Shown here: positions 61,686 to 64,000 of the stretch, piece after piece | Position numbering within the stretch: position 1 is the stretch's first letter | How the letters are laid out: every line of letters starts with the position of its first letter | From: Metridium senile | Taxonomy: Eukaryota > Cnidaria > Anthozoa > Actiniaria > Metridiidae | Direction: 5' to 3' | DNA: 64,000 nucleotides | NCBI GenBank assembly: GCA_949775045.1 | Contig: OX459102.1 | Span: 11,235,593 to 11,299,592, forward strand | Program-made: the position numbers and the translations under genes | Notes under the pieces: model-generated | What the model was told of the DNA's origin: nothing | Database searches by the model: none | What the model saw: only the letters and a program-made list of their open reading frames with translations

Positions 61686-61910
61686 TAACAATAGACACTA
61701 ATAGAATTGTTTATGTCTATTGTTTAGCTTAGCGTCGCGAAGTCACTATTGTTTGTAGTGTTTATGGTAATGTTCACACCTATTGTTTGTCAGAGACAAT
61801 AGACAGGTATTGAATTGTTTATGTCTATTGTTAAGCTTAGCGTCGCCAAGTCTTTATTGTTTGTAGTGTTTATGGTTAAGAAACAATTGAAACAATAGTT
61901 TTTCGTTCGA
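61686..61910. promoter_or_regulatory. Cluster of CTATTGT/ACAATAG motifs between divergent genes
   Basis: At least eight ACAATAG or (A/T)ATTGT cores within about 225 bp. Part of this comes from a ~110-bp tandem duplication (TTGTTTATGTCTATTGTTTA... at 61707 and 61824). ACAATAG fits SOX/HMG-box binding. It is located upstream of the minus-strand gene (start 61551) and about 1 kb upstream of PSMD6. Confidence 0.4.
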
Positions 61911-62085
61911 TTTTATTGCCGGAATGGCAAAGTTTAAACGCTTTTAAACTCTTTCAACATCGAATGAATTAATGAATGAATTAAATCGATGTTCAATTGA
62001 TGTTGCAAGAGTTTACAAGCGTTTAAACATTGCCATTCAACAAAATTGAACGGAAGTTGCAATTGAAGCAAATGTTGAAACCTTT
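61890..62085. mobile_element. Foldback element
   Basis: GGAATGGCAAAGTTTAAACG then CTTTTAAACTCTTTCAACAT pairs with ATGTTGCAAGAGTTTACAAG then CGTTTAAACATTGCCATTC. Outer flanks CGTTCGATTTTATTG / CAAAATTGAACGG also pair. Confidence 0.8.
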
Positions 62086-62926
62086 TGCCCGGGCCTTTGC
62101 TACGTTTAGCATTGTCTATTAGTCACTTGAGTTAATTAAATCCTTCAGAGGGAACTATAGCCAATCAGCGGAAGTGATTATGCACAACTTGCATTGTTAG
62201 CGTTAAAATAGGGCGTTAATGCTAACCTCGGACCAGGATGGGGAGCTTTCTATGTTTTTGTAATCCATCGAAAACCGCATAAAAAGCCGAAAAACTTTTA
62301 GCTTTTACACCAAAAAGAATTAAATAAGTCTGATTCAAAAAATTAAAGCTAAAAAAAATAATAATCTCTAAATTACTTAATTAATTGCATAAGCTTCAAA
62401 ATTTACTCCGTTTTAGGGCAAAGTTATTTCGCCAGATGGAACTGTTTAGTTTATTTTTTTGCGCAACACGGCATTACAGATATGCTCGGGCTCAATGCTA
62501 ACAAGTTTTGTGGTTTGCTGTGTAGGCTTGGTTACAAAAGATTTACTTAGATTTATCTTACGGTATACCTATTGATATTTCTATATATTGTGTATTATTT
62601 TGTATCAGTTGTTATCGGTTATTTTTATTTGAAAACCATAATTTGAAAATTATCCTAGGATAAAGTGTTACTTTCGTAAAAAAAAGATGTTATTATTAGA
62701 AATTAAATGCCAGCGTTTTGTTAGGATACTTTTTTGGATTTTTTAAGCATCGCTTGAAAATTGTCTCAAAGGCCGCTTATACTTTGTTTTGCGAGTTCCG
62801 TGGAGAAAAGGGGACGCTAATTCTTTTAGTGGGATTCCTGTGGTGTCCAAACTAGGTAGCCGCGCAAAAGCGAGGTTACCTAAGTTTGAAAAGCAAGAAG
62901 AGAAAAGATTTTGAAAAACTCTCAAA
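62086..62926. other. Upstream of PSMD6
   Basis: No gene. The last ~150 bp become less AT-rich and hold the presumed 5' UTR/promoter. No TATA box is clear, as expected for a housekeeping gene. Confidence 0.4.
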
Positions 62927-63071
62927 ATGCCGGTAGAAAACCTTGAAGAAGAGGGCCTTCCCAACAATCCTAACCTTGAAATAGCTCAGTGGAAGTTTGT
63001 TATATGTAATCCCGATGGAATTAACAAGGAACAAGCGAAGAAAAACATCATGGTTGCCGTGAAAGAAAAAG
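62927..63071 (+). CDS. PSMD6: 26S proteasome regulatory subunit Rpn7, exon 1 (partial gene)
   Basis: ATG 62927 opens MPVENLEEEGLPNNPNLEIA, nearly identical to the start of animal PSMD6/Rpn7 (MPLENLEEEGLPKNPDL-type). Forty-eight codons plus one base lead to a GTAAAA donor at 63072 (phase 1). The remaining PCI-domain exons lie beyond the right edge of the window; none was found in 63072-64000. PSMD6 is a scaffold subunit of the proteasome lid and a housekeeping gene. The shared N-terminus makes the call firm although only about an eighth of the protein is present. Confidence 0.9.
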
Positions 63072-63414
63072 GTAAAATGTGCTGTGTCATAATCGAGTCA
63101 AACATCTCAAATTTTTGCTTGAATCAAATAAAAATTGTCTAATTTTAAAGCCAATGTCGCCGGTTTAACCGCAAGGCAATAATATAAGTTATTTTTCGTT
63201 GATGTTGATGAATTCAAAAACATTTTGAACTCCTTTTAAACTTGCAATTGAACGAAAAATGTCAATCACTATGTTACAAGTCGATTTTGCTTTCTGTGAA
63301 TTTGAAATGTAAAATACTGTATATTGGGTATATACTTACATACAATTAACTTAACCTGTGCAACAAAAACATTATATATCCATAAAATATATTTGCTAAC
63401 GTGTAAATAGTTCT

Positions 63415-63630
63415 TAGGGGTGGACCATTTGACTTTTGAGGGGGGGGGGGGGTGGATGATTTTGTCCATGCAGGAAATTTTTTTTTAGCCCGCTGGCATG
63501 TGCACGCAATTTATTTTATAGAAAATCAAAGATTTCAGTGGCAGTCAGTGGAAATTTTGGCTTGCAGGATTTTTTTCAAAATCATCCACCCCCCCCCCCC
63601 CCCTCAAAAGTTAAGTGGTCCACCCCTTAT
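63415..63630. mobile_element. Foldback element with G13 and C15 tracts
   Basis: AGGGGTGGACCATTTGACTT then TTGAGGGGG pairs with CCCCCTCAAAAGTTAAGTGG then TCCACCCCT; GTGGATGATTTTG / CAAAATCATCCAC pair too. It lies in PSMD6 intron 1 and belongs to the same family as 29625-29880. Confidence 0.85.
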
Positions 63631-63734
63631 TTAGTGACTATTAGTCACTATCAAAGACAAGTAAAGTTGTAATGAGGTATTGTTTCATTTTGTAGTTCAG
63701 TGATAGTGACTCAATAGTCACTACATAGAAACTA

Positions 63735-63865
63735 GAGTTGTTCTCATAAACCCATGAAACAAAGTGTAAAAGTTAAAATGTCATATTCAAATAACAACAA
63801 AGAACACAATGGAATGAAGGTGCATTTAACAGTGATACACAAAAGTGTTTTTCATAGATAACTGC
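63735..63865. mobile_element. Diverged copy of the MITE at 47500
   Basis: AACCCATGAAACAAAGTGTA, CAAATAACAACAAAGAACAC and GTGATACACAAAAGTGTTTT match the pair at 47500-47755. It lies in PSMD6 intron 1. Confidence 0.75.
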
Positions 63866-64000
63866 AAATATTTTCAACTTTCTGTGAACTCATTGGCTTG
63901 ATGTAGAATACATATTTTTCATTGCCGTCAATCAAGGATTTAAAAGGTAACGACTATTTAGTTTTGATTGATAGCAGCTAAAAATGTATTTCACAACAAG

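Overview
The window is animal nuclear DNA from an AT-rich, intron-bearing, repeat-rich invertebrate genome. A cnidarian, probably an anthozoan such as a sea anemone, fits best. This is inferred from the protein repertoire (a collagen/Ig/fibrinogen-like type II membrane protein, PAN plus chitin-binding secreted proteins, a peptide-type GPCR, ciliary genes), spliced genes with GT-AG introns, a decayed LINE and many foldback (MITE-like) elements. No species can be named from sequence alone.

Layout. 1-14 kb: two minus-strand paralogues of a secreted PAN/apple + chitin-binding protein, one intact (11345-11899) and one truncated (4345-4785), with duplicated flanks (orphan 5' segments near 1.4 and 9.3 kb) and several transposon-derived foldbacks. 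14-19 kb: gene-poor, with a decayed LINE reverse transcriptase inside GGTT-type simple repeats. 19.8-32.8 kb (+): a ten-exon lebercilin (LCA5) homologue whose reading frame and intron phases close across all exons; its introns hold very large simple repeats and MITEs. 35-39.5 kb (-): RSPH1, a MORN-repeat radial spoke protein, tail to tail with LCA5, so the two form a convergent ciliary gene pair. 39.6-44.6 kb: repeats only. 45-47.2 kb (-): a two-exon class A GPCR. 49.6-59.8 kb (+): a tandem pair of three-exon genes for a signal-anchored protein with a collagen stalk, three Ig domains and a CNTNAP-type fibrinogen-like C-terminus. The first is intact (605 aa); the second has one in-frame TAG in its last domain; decayed copies of the 3' end lie between and after them. 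60.3-61.6 kb (-): a three-exon protein with a homeodomain-like N-terminus and a Ser/Pro repeat tail. 62.9 kb (+): exon 1 of PSMD6 (proteasome Rpn7), which continues past the right edge.

How the genes relate: LCA5 and RSPH1 are both cilium/axoneme genes, but proximity alone does not prove co-regulation. The collagen-Ig-fibrinogen genes are the most novel system here: a locally expanding family of cell-surface recognition-type proteins, with duplicated promoters, a probably gene-converted recognition domain and a copy caught during inactivation. All exon models come from reading splice sites and phases by eye; no transcript or database evidence was available.
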